From Calditrichota bacterium (GTDB taxonomy: Bacteria; Zhuqueibacterota; Zhuqueibacteria; Residuimicrobiales; Krinioviventaceae): DNA of 9,013 bases. A program made the translations under genes and the position numbers. The notes beneath the pieces were generated by a model. The model ran no database searches. It saw nothing but the letters and a program-made list of their open reading frames with translations, and was not told where the DNA came from. The stretch spans positions 1 through 9,013 of the forward strand of contig RPQV01000108.1 in the NCBI GenBank assembly GCA_003818595.1. The letters are read 5' to 3'. This document shows, piece after piece, positions 1 through 6,887 of this stretch. Position 1 is the stretch's first letter; each line of letters starts with the position of its first letter.

Positions 1-7
1 ACGTTCC

Positions 8-754
8 TCAACTCCTGGATGACCCTTTCTCAAACGCTGAAAACTCTCTTTCACAACCAACCATCTCCACCATATCCGTGACCACCATATGAACAATTTG
101 AATTGGGCCATGGACGCCCACTACGCGAACCAATTCGATGTCAGAAGTGGCGCTGGGGCCGGAAACCATGGTTATTGCCGCGGGCAGCCGGTGCGGATAG
201 CATTGTTTCAGCCATGCCATGGCCTGGGTGAGGGACGGGAGAATCACGCCGGCGGGTACGATATAAATCGCGGACTCGGGCAATAACGTCACCGAACGTC
301 CGGCGCCGGCTTCGGAGCCTAACAACACTGTCGCGCTCTCTGCCAGAGCGAGACGTGCGACGCTGATTCCTACATCCGCTTGACTCGCCAAACGGATCAT
401 CTCGTCATGAGGAGTTTCAGCCGACCAAACGGTAAGTTGATGTGACGAGCTCAGTACCTTTGCCGTCTCCATCTCCTTGAGCAAAAAATCGTCGCTCATC
501 AAAATCGAATGGGCATCGAGCGAACGAACTGCGGCCGCCATCGATGCATTCAACTCAGATTTGATGGTCTCGACAACCCGCACCCCGATTGTGCGGCTGT
601 ATTCAATAAACGCCCGCATGATCTGCTGAGCATCCCAGCCCTGCATCCTCTGCTGATGAACCGAATGACGATAGGACAACGGCGGCGTATCAGGGGGCGG
701 AGCAGTTCGTCCGAGATTTCTGCTGAGCGAATGAATCAATTCATCCCTGTCCAT
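8..754 (-). CDS. lutC: LutC, LUD-domain lactate utilization protein
   Basis: This gene encodes a 248-residue cytoplasmic protein of the LutC/YkgG family, the third component of the LutABC complex that oxidises L-lactate to pyruvate. Its own biochemical role in that complex is poorly defined in the family. One LUD domain fills most of the protein. The family core is seen at residues 136-172 (LALAESATV, then GAGRSVTLLPES), followed by VSGPSATSDIE at 197-206 and VVGVHGP at 211-217. Family members usually read E-T-G-T where this one reads E-S-A-T (139-142). I chose the ATG at 754 because GGGAAGG lies 6 bases upstream. An in-frame upstream ATG at 805 would overlap lutB by 49 bases and has no comparable site. 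Length fits the family (about 230-240). The gene begins 2 bases after the lutB stop, which indicates translational coupling. The stop lies 7 bases inside the window edge. Confidence 0.93.
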   Translation of the reverse strand: MDRDELIHSLSRNLGRTAPPPDTPPLSYRHSVHQQRMQGWDAQQIMRAFIEYSRTIGVRVVETIKSELNASMAAAVRSLDAHSILMSDDFLLKEMETAKVLSSSHQLTVWSAETPHDEMIRLASQADVGISVARLALAESATVLLGSEAGAGRSVTLLPESAIYIVPAGVILPSLTQAMAWLKQCYPHRLPAAITMVSGPSATSDIELVRVVGVHGPIQIVHMVVTDMVEMVGCEREFSAFEKGSSRS

Positions 755-756
755 AA

Positions 757-2160
757 TCAACCTTCCCGTTCTTTTGAGCGTTTGGCATACCACTCTCGAA
801 ACCATTGTTTCGCAATTTTCGGCATCTGCCGCTCTTTTGACCAGGCGGCCAAGGGACCCACCTTCGGGGCAAAATTGCCTAAAAACGCCATCTTGCTCAC
901 CAGGTTGAATAAATTCGAGTTGCCGATCACGTTGGCATATTGAGTAAATGCGATATTTTCCATCAGCGGCGTTTTTCCTAAATCTTCCGCAATGACACGA
1001 CGATGCTCAAATATGGTTTCATAAAGCGGAATCTTGACGGGACACACATCATTGCAGGCTCCGCACAGAGAACAGATTTTGGGGATATCCTTGTATTCTT
1101 CATATCCCCCCAAAGCCGGCATCAACGCCGCGCCAAGAGGTCCCGGATACAACGTGCCATAGCCATGGCCGCTGATGTGTCTGTAGGCCGGACACTCCAG
1201 CATGCAGGTTCCGCACCGAATGCAGCGCAGAATAGAACGAAAAGGGCTGCCAAGAACCTGCGAGCGTCCGTTATCGACCAAAATAATATGCATCTCTTCG
1301 GGTCCATCAACTTCCTGTTCATGCCGCGGTCCGGTCAATATTGAAGTATAGACCGTTGCGCGTGATCCGACTGCACTTCTCGCCAGCATGCTCAGCATAA
1401 TATCCAGATCCTGAAGCGATGGAATAATGCGCTCAATTCCCATGAAGACGATCTGAGTCTTGGGCAGCGTGGTGACGAATCGGCCATTGCCCTCGTTGGT
1501 CACCAACACCACAGCGCCGTTCTCCGCAATACCAAAATTGCATCCGGTGATGCCGATTTGAGCTTTTAAGAAAATTCTCCTCAATACCTGGCGAACATGT
1601 CGCGTCATATTTTCCGGTGCGTCGTCGCCCTGATAATTTGTTTTATGGGCGAGGAGATCGCGGATGCGGCTACGACTTTTATGCAGCGCAGGGACCACAA
1701 TATGAGAAGGCTTGTCGTTGTCATCAATCTGGAGAAGATATTCACCCAAATCCGTCTCGTAAATTTCCACTCCGACAGCACTGAGCGCTTCATTCAACCC
1801 GATTTCTTCGGTAACCATTGATTTGGATTTAACCGCAACGGTTGCTTGCTTTTCTCGAAACACATCGACGGCAACCGCATTGGCTTCGGCGCTATTGCGG
1901 GCGCAATAAACTTTGGCGCCGGCTTTTTCCGCATTGTCGATAAATTGATCCAGGTAATGATCAAGATAGTCCAATACGTGTTGGCGAATATCAGCGGCAT
2001 TATCGCGCCATTTTTCATAATCGCCCAATTCTGCAAATCGATCCTGTCGTTTTTGATTTAATAGATCCTGCGCATTAGCGATTGAATTGCGCATAAAGGA
2101 ATCATTCAGATTTGCTCGGATTCTTTTCTTCAGCGGCAGCCGACTGGTCTTAAAACTCAT
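757..2160 (-). CDS. lutB: LutB, LUD-domain iron-sulfur protein of lactate oxidation
   Basis: This 467-residue protein is the iron-sulfur, electron-transferring subunit of the LutABC L-lactate oxidation system (LutB/LldF family; E. coli YkgF is similar in length). The N-terminal LUD domain spans roughly residues 65-305. It contains the family block GITGCNFGIAENGAVV (203-218) and TNEGNGR (221-227); relatives mostly read E-T-G-T where this one has E-N-G-A. A ferredoxin-like segment follows with two complete 4Fe-4S motifs: C313, C316, C319, C323-P and C363, C366, C369, C373-P. Between them is the family signature HGYGTLYPGPLGA (332-344). Residues 380-467 match the C-terminal LutB extension. No signal peptide or membrane segment is visible, so it is cytoplasmic. 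The ATG at 2160 is preceded by GGAG at 11-base spacing. The gene sits 27 bases after lutA and 2 bases before lutC. No key cysteine is missing. Confidence 0.96.
   Translation of the reverse strand: MSFKTSRLPLKKRIRANLNDSFMRNSIANAQDLLNQKRQDRFAELGDYEKWRDNAADIRQHVLDYLDHYLDQFIDNAEKAGAKVYCARNSAEANAVAVDVFREKQATVAVKSKSMVTEEIGLNEALSAVGVEIYETDLGEYLLQIDDNDKPSHIVVPALHKSRSRIRDLLAHKTNYQGDDAPENMTRHVRQVLRRIFLKAQIGITGCNFGIAENGAVVLVTNEGNGRFVTTLPKTQIVFMGIERIIPSLQDLDIMLSMLARSAVGSRATVYTSILTGPRHEQEVDGPEEMHIILVDNGRSQVLGSPFRSILRCIRCGTCMLECPAYRHISGHGYGTLYPGPLGAALMPALGGYEEYKDIPKICSLCGACNDVCPVKIPLYETIFEHRRVIAEDLGKTPLMENIAFTQYANVIGNSNLFNLVSKMAFLGNFAPKVGPLAAWSKERQMPKIAKQWFREWYAKRSKEREG
761..767 (-). promoter_or_regulatory. 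Shine-Dalgarno site of lutC, inside the end of lutB
   Basis: GGGAAGG on the minus strand, 6 bases before the ATG at 754. It lies in the last codons of lutB and decides the lutC start against the longer reading from 805. Its position suggests that ribosomes finishing lutB feed lutC. Confidence 0.75.
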
Positions 2161-2171
2161 GGTTTCATTTT

Positions 2172-2175
2172 CTCC
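2172..2175 (-). promoter_or_regulatory. Likely Shine-Dalgarno site of lutB
   Basis: GGAG in the 27-base lutA-lutB gap, 11 bases before the lutB ATG. The spacing is longer than ideal, so this is a moderate call. No better site lies closer. Confidence 0.45.
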
Positions 2176-2187
2176 GCTACAATAAAA

Positions 2188-2919
2188 TCAGCTCGATGCA
2201 CCACCCGCCAATACTTCAACGATGTGAAAAACCTTAATGGGAAGCCGTTCGTGTTTTATTCTCGCCTCAATATTCATCAAACAAGCATTATCTGCTCCAA
2301 TGACATAATCCACCCCTGCCGCTGCAATATTGCGGACTTTGTCTGCAACCATTGCACCGCTCAGTTCGCTCATCTTGACAGCAAAAGTCCCTCCAAAGCC
2401 GCAGCATTTGTCCTGTCCCTTGAATGGCTTTAACGTCAAACCCTGCACATGCTCCAAGAGCAGGAGAGGCGGGGTTTTTACACCGAGGAGGCGTGTCATG
2501 TGACAGGACGGGTGATAAGCTGCAATTCCCTCAAATTTAGCGCCGACATCGACGACGCCAAGGACATTGACGATAAAGTCAGTAATTTCGCGGGTTTTTT
2601 CGGCGAGCAAAGTCGCCTTTTCCTGCCAGAGTTTCTCCCCTTTAAAAAAATGAGGATATTCTTTAACCTGCAGGACGCAGGACCCGCTGGGTGCAACGAC
2701 ATAATCCACATCATCATTTAATAGTGAATCGATCATCAGGCGCATGCTCTTTTTGGCCTTTTCATGATAGCCGGTGTTGGCCAAGGGCTGTCCGCAGCAG
2801 GTCTGCCGAGGATTAAAATATATACTACAACCTAATCTTTCAAGCAGTTCGACGGATTTGATGCCGACATGAGGCAGCACAGCATCGGTAATGCAGGTGA
2901 CAAAAAAGGATATTTTCAT
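2188..2919 (-). CDS. lutA: LutA, CCG-domain (heterodisulfide-reductase-like) subunit of lactate oxidation
   Basis: This 243-residue protein is the LutA/YkgE subunit of the L-lactate to pyruvate oxidation system. It has two cysteine-rich CCG domains of the type found in heterodisulfide reductase HdrB and glycolate oxidase GlcF. The first runs from the start (MKISFFVTCITD) through C31 to TCCGQP at 40-45. The second has the HPSCHMTRLLG block (136-146), KCCGFGG at 171-177 and the late C213. C9, C41/C42, C81, C139, C172/C173 and C213 are all present, so it looks intact. I placed the start at the ATG at 2919 because the family begins at this motif. The ORF continues 26 residues upstream to an ATG at 2997, but that extension has no family resemblance. 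The Shine-Dalgarno here is weak (GCGGAT, far upstream). It is the first gene of the operon; the divergent neighbour is purC. Confidence 0.95.
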   Translation of the reverse strand: MKISFFVTCITDAVLPHVGIKSVELLERLGCSIYFNPRQTCCGQPLANTGYHEKAKKSMRLMIDSLLNDDVDYVVAPSGSCVLQVKEYPHFFKGEKLWQEKATLLAEKTREITDFIVNVLGVVDVGAKFEGIAAYHPSCHMTRLLGVKTPPLLLLEHVQGLTLKPFKGQDKCCGFGGTFAVKMSELSGAMVADKVRNIAAAGVDYVIGADNACLMNIEARIKHERLPIKVFHIVEVLAGGASS

Positions 2920-2950
2920 GAGTGTAATCCGCTGATGATCAGTTCTGAGG

Positions 2951-2956
2951 ATTATT
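2951..2956 (-). promoter_or_regulatory. Candidate -10 element for the lut operon
   Basis: AATAAT on the minus strand matches TATAAT at 5 of 6 positions and lies about 31 bases before the lutA start, which would give a leader of roughly 25 bases. No good -35 sits 16-18 bases upstream. A second option further up, TTGCAA with a 17-base spacer to TAACTT, has a better -35 and a poor -10. This is a weak prediction. Confidence 0.25.
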
Positions 2957-3108
2957 CTTTTTGCTGGCAAGTTAGGAATTCGTAAGAACAATTGCAAGCG
3001 ACAACATCTCCGGTCATCTGCTCGGTGAGCGGTTGTACAAGATTATTTCTTTTGTTTTTCAATGCGGATCAATTAAATTGGTTTTCAAAAAATAGGTCTT
3101 TAACCATC

Positions 3109-3123
3109 GTTCAATCATTGAAC
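3109..3123. repeat. Perfect 15-base inverted repeat upstream of the purC Shine-Dalgarno site
   Basis: The sequence reads GTTCAAT-C-ATTGAAC, two 7-base arms around one central base. It ends one base before the purC GGAGGG and 11 bases before the ATG. It could be a repressor operator near the transcription start. As RNA it could form a 5-bp stem with a 5-base loop just 5' of the ribosome binding site. It does not match the PurR boxes I know from E. coli or Bacillus. The dyad is certain; its function is inferred. Confidence 0.5.
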
Positions 3124-3124
3124 T

Positions 3125-3130
3125 GGAGGG
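3125..3130 (+). promoter_or_regulatory. Shine-Dalgarno site of purC
   Basis: GGAGGG, 4 bases before the ATG at 3135. It is a strong site and favours this start over the in-frame ATG 21 bases further on (residue 8). It also shows that the organism uses canonical Shine-Dalgarno initiation. Confidence 0.8.
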
Positions 3131-3134
3131 CGTA

Positions 3135-3929
3135 ATGAGTTTAAATTTTGACACCATGAAAAAGGTAATCGAAGGCAAGACAAAAATCATTTACGAAAAT
3201 CCGGCCGCTGCGCATACGGTGTATATGGTCTTTAAAGATGACATCACGGCCGGAGACGGGTTAAAACATGATCTGATTGAGGGAAAATCAGGCATTGACT
3301 GGCTGACCAACAAAAACATTTTCGAATACTTGAATCGTAAAGGCGTGCGCACCCATTATATCTCCAGTCCCCAGGAGAAAGTGAGTATCGTCAAACGACT
3401 GGACCGGAAAATCAATCTTGAGGTTGTCACGCGGCGTGTCGCGGCAGGTTCCATTTTAAAATGGGGAAATATCGCGGAAGGGACACGTTTCGATCCGCTG
3501 ATCACTCAATTCCACTACAAGGATGATCCGCTCCATGATCCAATGCTCGACGATGAATACATCGAATTCATCATTCAGTCCAAAGGATCCCACGAGTACC
3601 AACAAATGCGCGACATCAATGTTCAGGTATTCATGATACTCGAAAAAGCATTCGCCCATCACCACATTCAGTTGGTTGACTTTAAGCTTGAATATGGATT
3701 AATCGATGGTGTTGTGACCTTGATCGACGAGATAACCGGAGGCTCGTTCCGATTATGGCCTTATGCCAAGAAGGAGCCGAATCTGAATCAACAGAACGTG
3801 CTTGCCGAATTGGATCCCAAAGGCAGGTTGGATAAGGACACCTATCGTATGGGTGGAGACTTGGCATCCGTAAAATCAAAATTTCAGATCATTGCCGAGA
3901 TCACTTCCGGTTTCAGGGACTTGGCCTGA
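3135..3929 (+). CDS. purC: Phosphoribosylaminoimidazole-succinocarboxamide synthase (SAICAR synthetase)
   Basis: PurC joins CAIR and L-aspartate using ATP to form SAICAR in de novo purine synthesis; it acts in the cytoplasm. The 264-residue protein shows the ATP-binding start VIEGKTKIIY (11-20), DDITAGDG (35-42), VVTRRVAAGSILK (97-109), FHYKDDPLHDP (126-136), LVDFKLEYG (180-188) and DEITGGSFRLWP (198-209). It is longer than typical bacterial PurC (about 235-240), and the extra length lies mainly after RLWP. Several blocks (ITAG, RRVAAGS, EGTRF, KDD, RLWP, DKDTYR) resemble the N-terminal domain of animal PAICS more than E. coli PurC, which usually has EVVVRN and RLWD-type segments. No PurE domain is fused and no other purine gene is in the window. 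The nuclease gene follows after 55 bases with no visible terminator. No catalytic block appears lost. Confidence 0.96.
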   Translation: MSLNFDTMKKVIEGKTKIIYENPAAAHTVYMVFKDDITAGDGLKHDLIEGKSGIDWLTNKNIFEYLNRKGVRTHYISSPQEKVSIVKRLDRKINLEVVTRRVAAGSILKWGNIAEGTRFDPLITQFHYKDDPLHDPMLDDEYIEFIIQSKGSHEYQQMRDINVQVFMILEKAFAHHHIQLVDFKLEYGLIDGVVTLIDEITGGSFRLWPYAKKEPNLNQQNVLAELDPKGRLDKDTYRMGGDLASVKSKFQIIAEITSGFRDLA

Positions 3930-3976
3930 TCACCGAATCATAGCAAATATTTACTTTTCCGTTCATTTCTTTTTTG

Positions 3977-3981
3977 GGTGA
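3977..3981 (+). promoter_or_regulatory. Shine-Dalgarno site of the nuclease gene
   Basis: GGTGA pairs with the 3' part of the anti-Shine-Dalgarno sequence and ends 3 bases before the ATG at 3985. It supports that start. The 55-base gap after purC otherwise holds only AT-rich sequence; I saw no hairpin with a T-run, so readthrough from purC is likely. Confidence 0.55.
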
Positions 3982-3984
3982 GAG

Positions 3985-6840
3985 ATGAGTCTCCTGCAGT
4001 TTAATTTTGTCTCTTTCCGCGAGCCGTTGTACAAGGTGATTTACAATCACCCGAAAACCGACGCCTTGTATATTTTCCCGACAGAGGCTTCAAAACGTAT
4101 AGCCATACGCGAATTTTTGCAGGACTGGCAATTGGATTTCGCCCAGTTCATGACCATGGAAGAATTCAAAGAATTGCTCATCGACGCGGACAAGCCTCTT
4201 TTAAAAGAAGAAAAACGAACGCTGGCTTTTTATGGTTCACTCACTCAGGACGATCGAGCCTTTTTAAAAATCAGCAATTATTTTTCAGCTGTCGAAACCG
4301 CACAGCAGTTCTTTTCATTATGGGAAGAGTTCAACGAGGAGATGGTTGACGAAGCGGTTCAGGAAATCCAATTGACTGAAGCGGATGCTGAATTGCTGCC
4401 CTGGCAAAAAGTACTCTATGCAAGAATGAGGGAAATAAAACAGCGCTATCAAAAATTCATCGACTCTAAAGGTTATGCAGACTTGCTTTTTCTGATGAAA
4501 CCTGCCGATCTCGACCTGAAAGCACTCGATGTTTTTAAGCGGTTCTATTTCGTCAACCAATTCTATTATACCGCACTGGAAAAACAAATCATTCGCCGGC
4601 TCGCCGAAACCAGGCCGGTCACCCTATTCTGTCAACTCCCGCAAACACTATTTGACACCAATTCTCTTGAAGTGAGCCCTTTTTTCTGGACAGATTTGGG
4701 CGATGGCTTGTCAGAATCGATCCATATTATTGAATGCAAAAATTCATTTTCCATGTTCGCGGCTCTTATCGAGACGCTGGCGGACACTCCGATTCGTCAC
4801 GTCGTGAATTTTTTCCCCAACCGCAATCCCTACGCCCGCCTGATGTCACCGGCAACATTTCATTCCATCACACCATTGCGATTGTGCGACACCTCAATAT
4901 ACCGTGTCATTGATAGACTGCACACATTAATGACTAATTTGGTGTGGGAAACCCACCATAAAAAGCTTCTCGTGCCTTTGCAGACGATCATTGAAGCGTT
5001 TGCAGATGATCATTTTTGCGACATGATTTTAAATCATGATCAGAGCATAAAACAGAAAACTGTTGACGATCTCTATGCACTCGCCGGAGAACAGCTTCAA
5101 TTCATCGATCTTGACGGCCAGTATTTCCAAAAGACGAAAAGGCATAATTCGCAGGCCGCTGTATTGACGCTATTCGAATTGCTCAACGCTATCCTATCAG
5201 TTCGCTCCATCGAAGATTTTATAAGCCTTATCGACACGCCCAACGGTCTGTCGATTGACGCAATCCTCACAGCCGAAGAAAAGAAAACCACCAACCTGAA
5301 AGAAACTGTCTATCGAGTTTTGGCAGATTTTATCACCATTGGCAATAGTCGACTGGTCGACGATTGGCAGTCTGTTTTCCAAATGGCGTATGTCGCACCG
5401 CAGGCACGTCCGGCTGCCGGAATTCTCAGGTTGTTCCTCGACTATATCAAGTCAATCCATTGTCGTCGATATGTGCGTTCTGAAAAAGCAGCGCGAGTGG
5501 AATTTTGCGGACTTCAGGACACCCGCAATATCGCCTACAAAAATGCTGCAGTGATGAATCTCGTCGAAAAAGAAATTCCTCATGCTCGTTCGGCGCCATT
5601 TCTCTTCACCGAAAAACAGCGACGCCTCTTGGGATTCAAAACTTACGAAGATATTAAGCTGAGGGAAAAATATTATCTCATGAGGCTGATCCTGACTACA
5701 CCTCATGTGTTTCTCTTTACTCAAAGCAACATTGAACAAAACCTCGAAATCAGCTCTTTTGTTGAAGAAATCAAATTATTCGCTCAACCTGCCACGCTGT
5801 CTCTGTCCACGGTGACCAAGGAGCCGCTGCGCGCTTTATACCAGCATCTGCTCAAGTCAGATACTCGCTATTCGGTTCCAACCGAGAAAACCAAAGAGGA
5901 AAGTTTCTATCGGATCCCCTATTCCCCTGCTCGTGATTTTCCCCAAGGAACATTGAACCTAAGCTATTATTCACTCGACAAGTTGTTGAACAATCCGTTT
6001 GCGTATTACATCAACTTTTTGAGCAGGGTGAAAGAGCGTCAGAAAGAAATAAAGCGCGAAATTTCCCCTCCCTTGCTCGGCAATGTCGTCCATGACATTA
6101 TGAGCCGGCTGATGAGCAGCATCGCTGAAAAAAATCTGTTTGCACCTGCCCAAATTGACTTTGCAGATATCTCCACATCTGAAATTGAAAAATATGCACA
6201 GCAGTCGCTGCAATCCACAAAATTTTACTATTATTTCCCGCACAATCATTCGCTTATTTATCTGCAGGAGATTATAAAGCCGATATTGATCGAGAGCATC
6301 CGTCACTTTTTGCACTCCCTGAACAGCCGGGGATTGCATCGACATAAAACGGTCATTCTTCCGGAAAAAAATGAGTATGGGCTGCGTGATCCTTATATCC
6401 TTTTGAATGTCGATCAGTCGATTGGTCTCGTGATCCAAATCGGCGGACGGGCTGATCTGCGGATTGAGGATGTGGAGAACGGACAATTTTACATCATCGA
6501 CTATAAAACCGGTTATCCCGAAAAAGATCAATTATTGCTCTACGAAATCTGTTACTATCTGGGAAAAGACAAGAGTCTGGCAGAAAGCGTTCACTCCTTT
6601 GTCTATTTGGTTTTCGATGCCAGACTTCAATCGTTTCAAGGCCGCAAAGGCGTCTCCAAAAGTCGACAAATCGATGAATTTCTCAGTGAAATCGAAAATG
6701 CGGTAAAAAGTTTCGAAACATCCGGTTTTGGTCTGCCCATCAAAAAGAGCGATCTGAAGGAGATGGAAGAGATCACCCGAGCTGATTTATACCAAAATAA
6801 AGTGATGCGTTCCGTCAATCGTTCGCGAAATCGCAATTGA
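3985..6840 (+). CDS. AddB/RecB-like PD-(D/E)XK nuclease subunit of a helicase-nuclease
   Basis: This 951-residue protein is probably the nuclease subunit of an AddAB-type complex that resects DNA double-strand breaks for recombination. The C-terminal PD-(D/E)XK domain (about 655-915) is complete. It has the lead-in SYYSLDKLLNNPFAYY (660-675), GNVVH with H703, GGRAD with D824, IIDYKTG with D839 and K841, and QLLLY with Q849 and Y853. The middle part (about 505-580: FCGLQDTRN, EKEIPHARS, RRLLGF) resembles the degenerate helicase fold of AddB/RecC. The N-terminus (LYIFPTEASKRIAIREFL, 28-45) lacks a Walker A P-loop. The four Fe-S cysteines of Bacillus AddB are absent: the usual CPF is NPF (670-672) and only one cysteine (C856) occurs after residue 600. 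The helicase gene follows 47 bases downstream and fits as the motor. An alternative is a stand-alone RecB-family exonuclease. I give no symbol because the family is divergent. Confidence 0.88.
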   Translation: MSLLQFNFVSFREPLYKVIYNHPKTDALYIFPTEASKRIAIREFLQDWQLDFAQFMTMEEFKELLIDADKPLLKEEKRTLAFYGSLTQDDRAFLKISNYFSAVETAQQFFSLWEEFNEEMVDEAVQEIQLTEADAELLPWQKVLYARMREIKQRYQKFIDSKGYADLLFLMKPADLDLKALDVFKRFYFVNQFYYTALEKQIIRRLAETRPVTLFCQLPQTLFDTNSLEVSPFFWTDLGDGLSESIHIIECKNSFSMFAALIETLADTPIRHVVNFFPNRNPYARLMSPATFHSITPLRLCDTSIYRVIDRLHTLMTNLVWETHHKKLLVPLQTIIEAFADDHFCDMILNHDQSIKQKTVDDLYALAGEQLQFIDLDGQYFQKTKRHNSQAAVLTLFELLNAILSVRSIEDFISLIDTPNGLSIDAILTAEEKKTTNLKETVYRVLADFITIGNSRLVDDWQSVFQMAYVAPQARPAAGILRLFLDYIKSIHCRRYVRSEKAARVEFCGLQDTRNIAYKNAAVMNLVEKEIPHARSAPFLFTEKQRRLLGFKTYEDIKLREKYYLMRLILTTPHVFLFTQSNIEQNLEISSFVEEIKLFAQPATLSLSTVTKEPLRALYQHLLKSDTRYSVPTEKTKEESFYRIPYSPARDFPQGTLNLSYYSLDKLLNNPFAYYINFLSRVKERQKEIKREISPPLLGNVVHDIMSRLMSSIAEKNLFAPAQIDFADISTSEIEKYAQQSLQSTKFYYYFPHNHSLIYLQEIIKPILIESIRHFLHSLNSRGLHRHKTVILPEKNEYGLRDPYILLNVDQSIGLVIQIGGRADLRIEDVENGQFYIIDYKTGYPEKDQLLLYEICYYLGKDKSLAESVHSFVYLVFDARLQSFQGRKGVSKSRQIDEFLSEIENAVKSFETSGFGLPIKKSDLKEMEEITRADLYQNKVMRSVNRSRNRN

Positions 6841-6877
6841 GAAGCTGTATCGCCGGCTAGATTCGGATGGATAACAT

Positions 6878-6881
6878 AGGA
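6878..6881 (+). promoter_or_regulatory. Shine-Dalgarno site supporting a GTG start of the helicase gene
   Basis: AGGA, 6 bases before GTG at 6888. The only upstream in-frame ATG (6867) has no purine-rich site before it, and an in-frame TAG at 6858 blocks anything earlier. This favours GTG, but ATG 6867 (7 more residues) remains possible. Confidence 0.5.
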
Positions 6882-6887
6882 ATACAA

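Larger units (their letters stand above)
2920..3134. promoter_or_regulatory. Divergent lutA / purC promoter region
   Basis: This 215-base noncoding region must hold the promoters for both the lut operon and the purC group, because nothing else lies upstream of either. It is AT-rich, most clearly at 3040-3102. I see no tRNA, riboswitch-like fold or leader peptide. A -10 candidate faces lutA and a perfect dyad precedes purC (listed separately). No convincing sigma-70 -35/-10 pair is visible for purC. The best options, TTGTTT at 3052 or TTGGTT at 3078, lack a good partner at 16-18 bases. Confidence 0.6.

Noticed and set aside
755..805. Seventeen-residue N-terminal extension of LutC from an ATG at 805
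   Set aside because: It overlaps the end of lutB, has no ribosome binding site or family similarity, and the ATG at 754 has GGGAAGG at ideal spacing.
2920..2997. Twenty-six-residue N-terminal extension of LutA from an ATG at 2997
   Set aside because: LutA proteins begin at the MKISFFVTC-type motif, and the extension would consume the divergent promoter region.
3033..3040. TTGTACAA as a possible GntR/FadR-type operator between lutA and purC
   Set aside because: It is only 8 bases and is expected nearly once by chance in a region of this size. Known LldR-type sites have a spacer between the half-sites.
3095..3105. GGT-N5-ACC inverted repeat before purC
   Set aside because: The arms are only 3 bases and do not extend, so it is indistinguishable from chance.
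3930..3984. Possible terminator between purC and the nuclease gene
   Set aside because: There is a T-rich stretch at 3967-3975 but no GC-rich hairpin before it.
5348..5361. Two GTCGAC hexamers two bases apart
   Set aside because: They lie in normal coding sequence of the nuclease gene and have no further symmetry or repeat context.
5971..6531. 186-codon open frame on the minus strand
   Set aside because: It is antisense to the nuclease domain with its catalytic residues, so it is a shadow of that gene.
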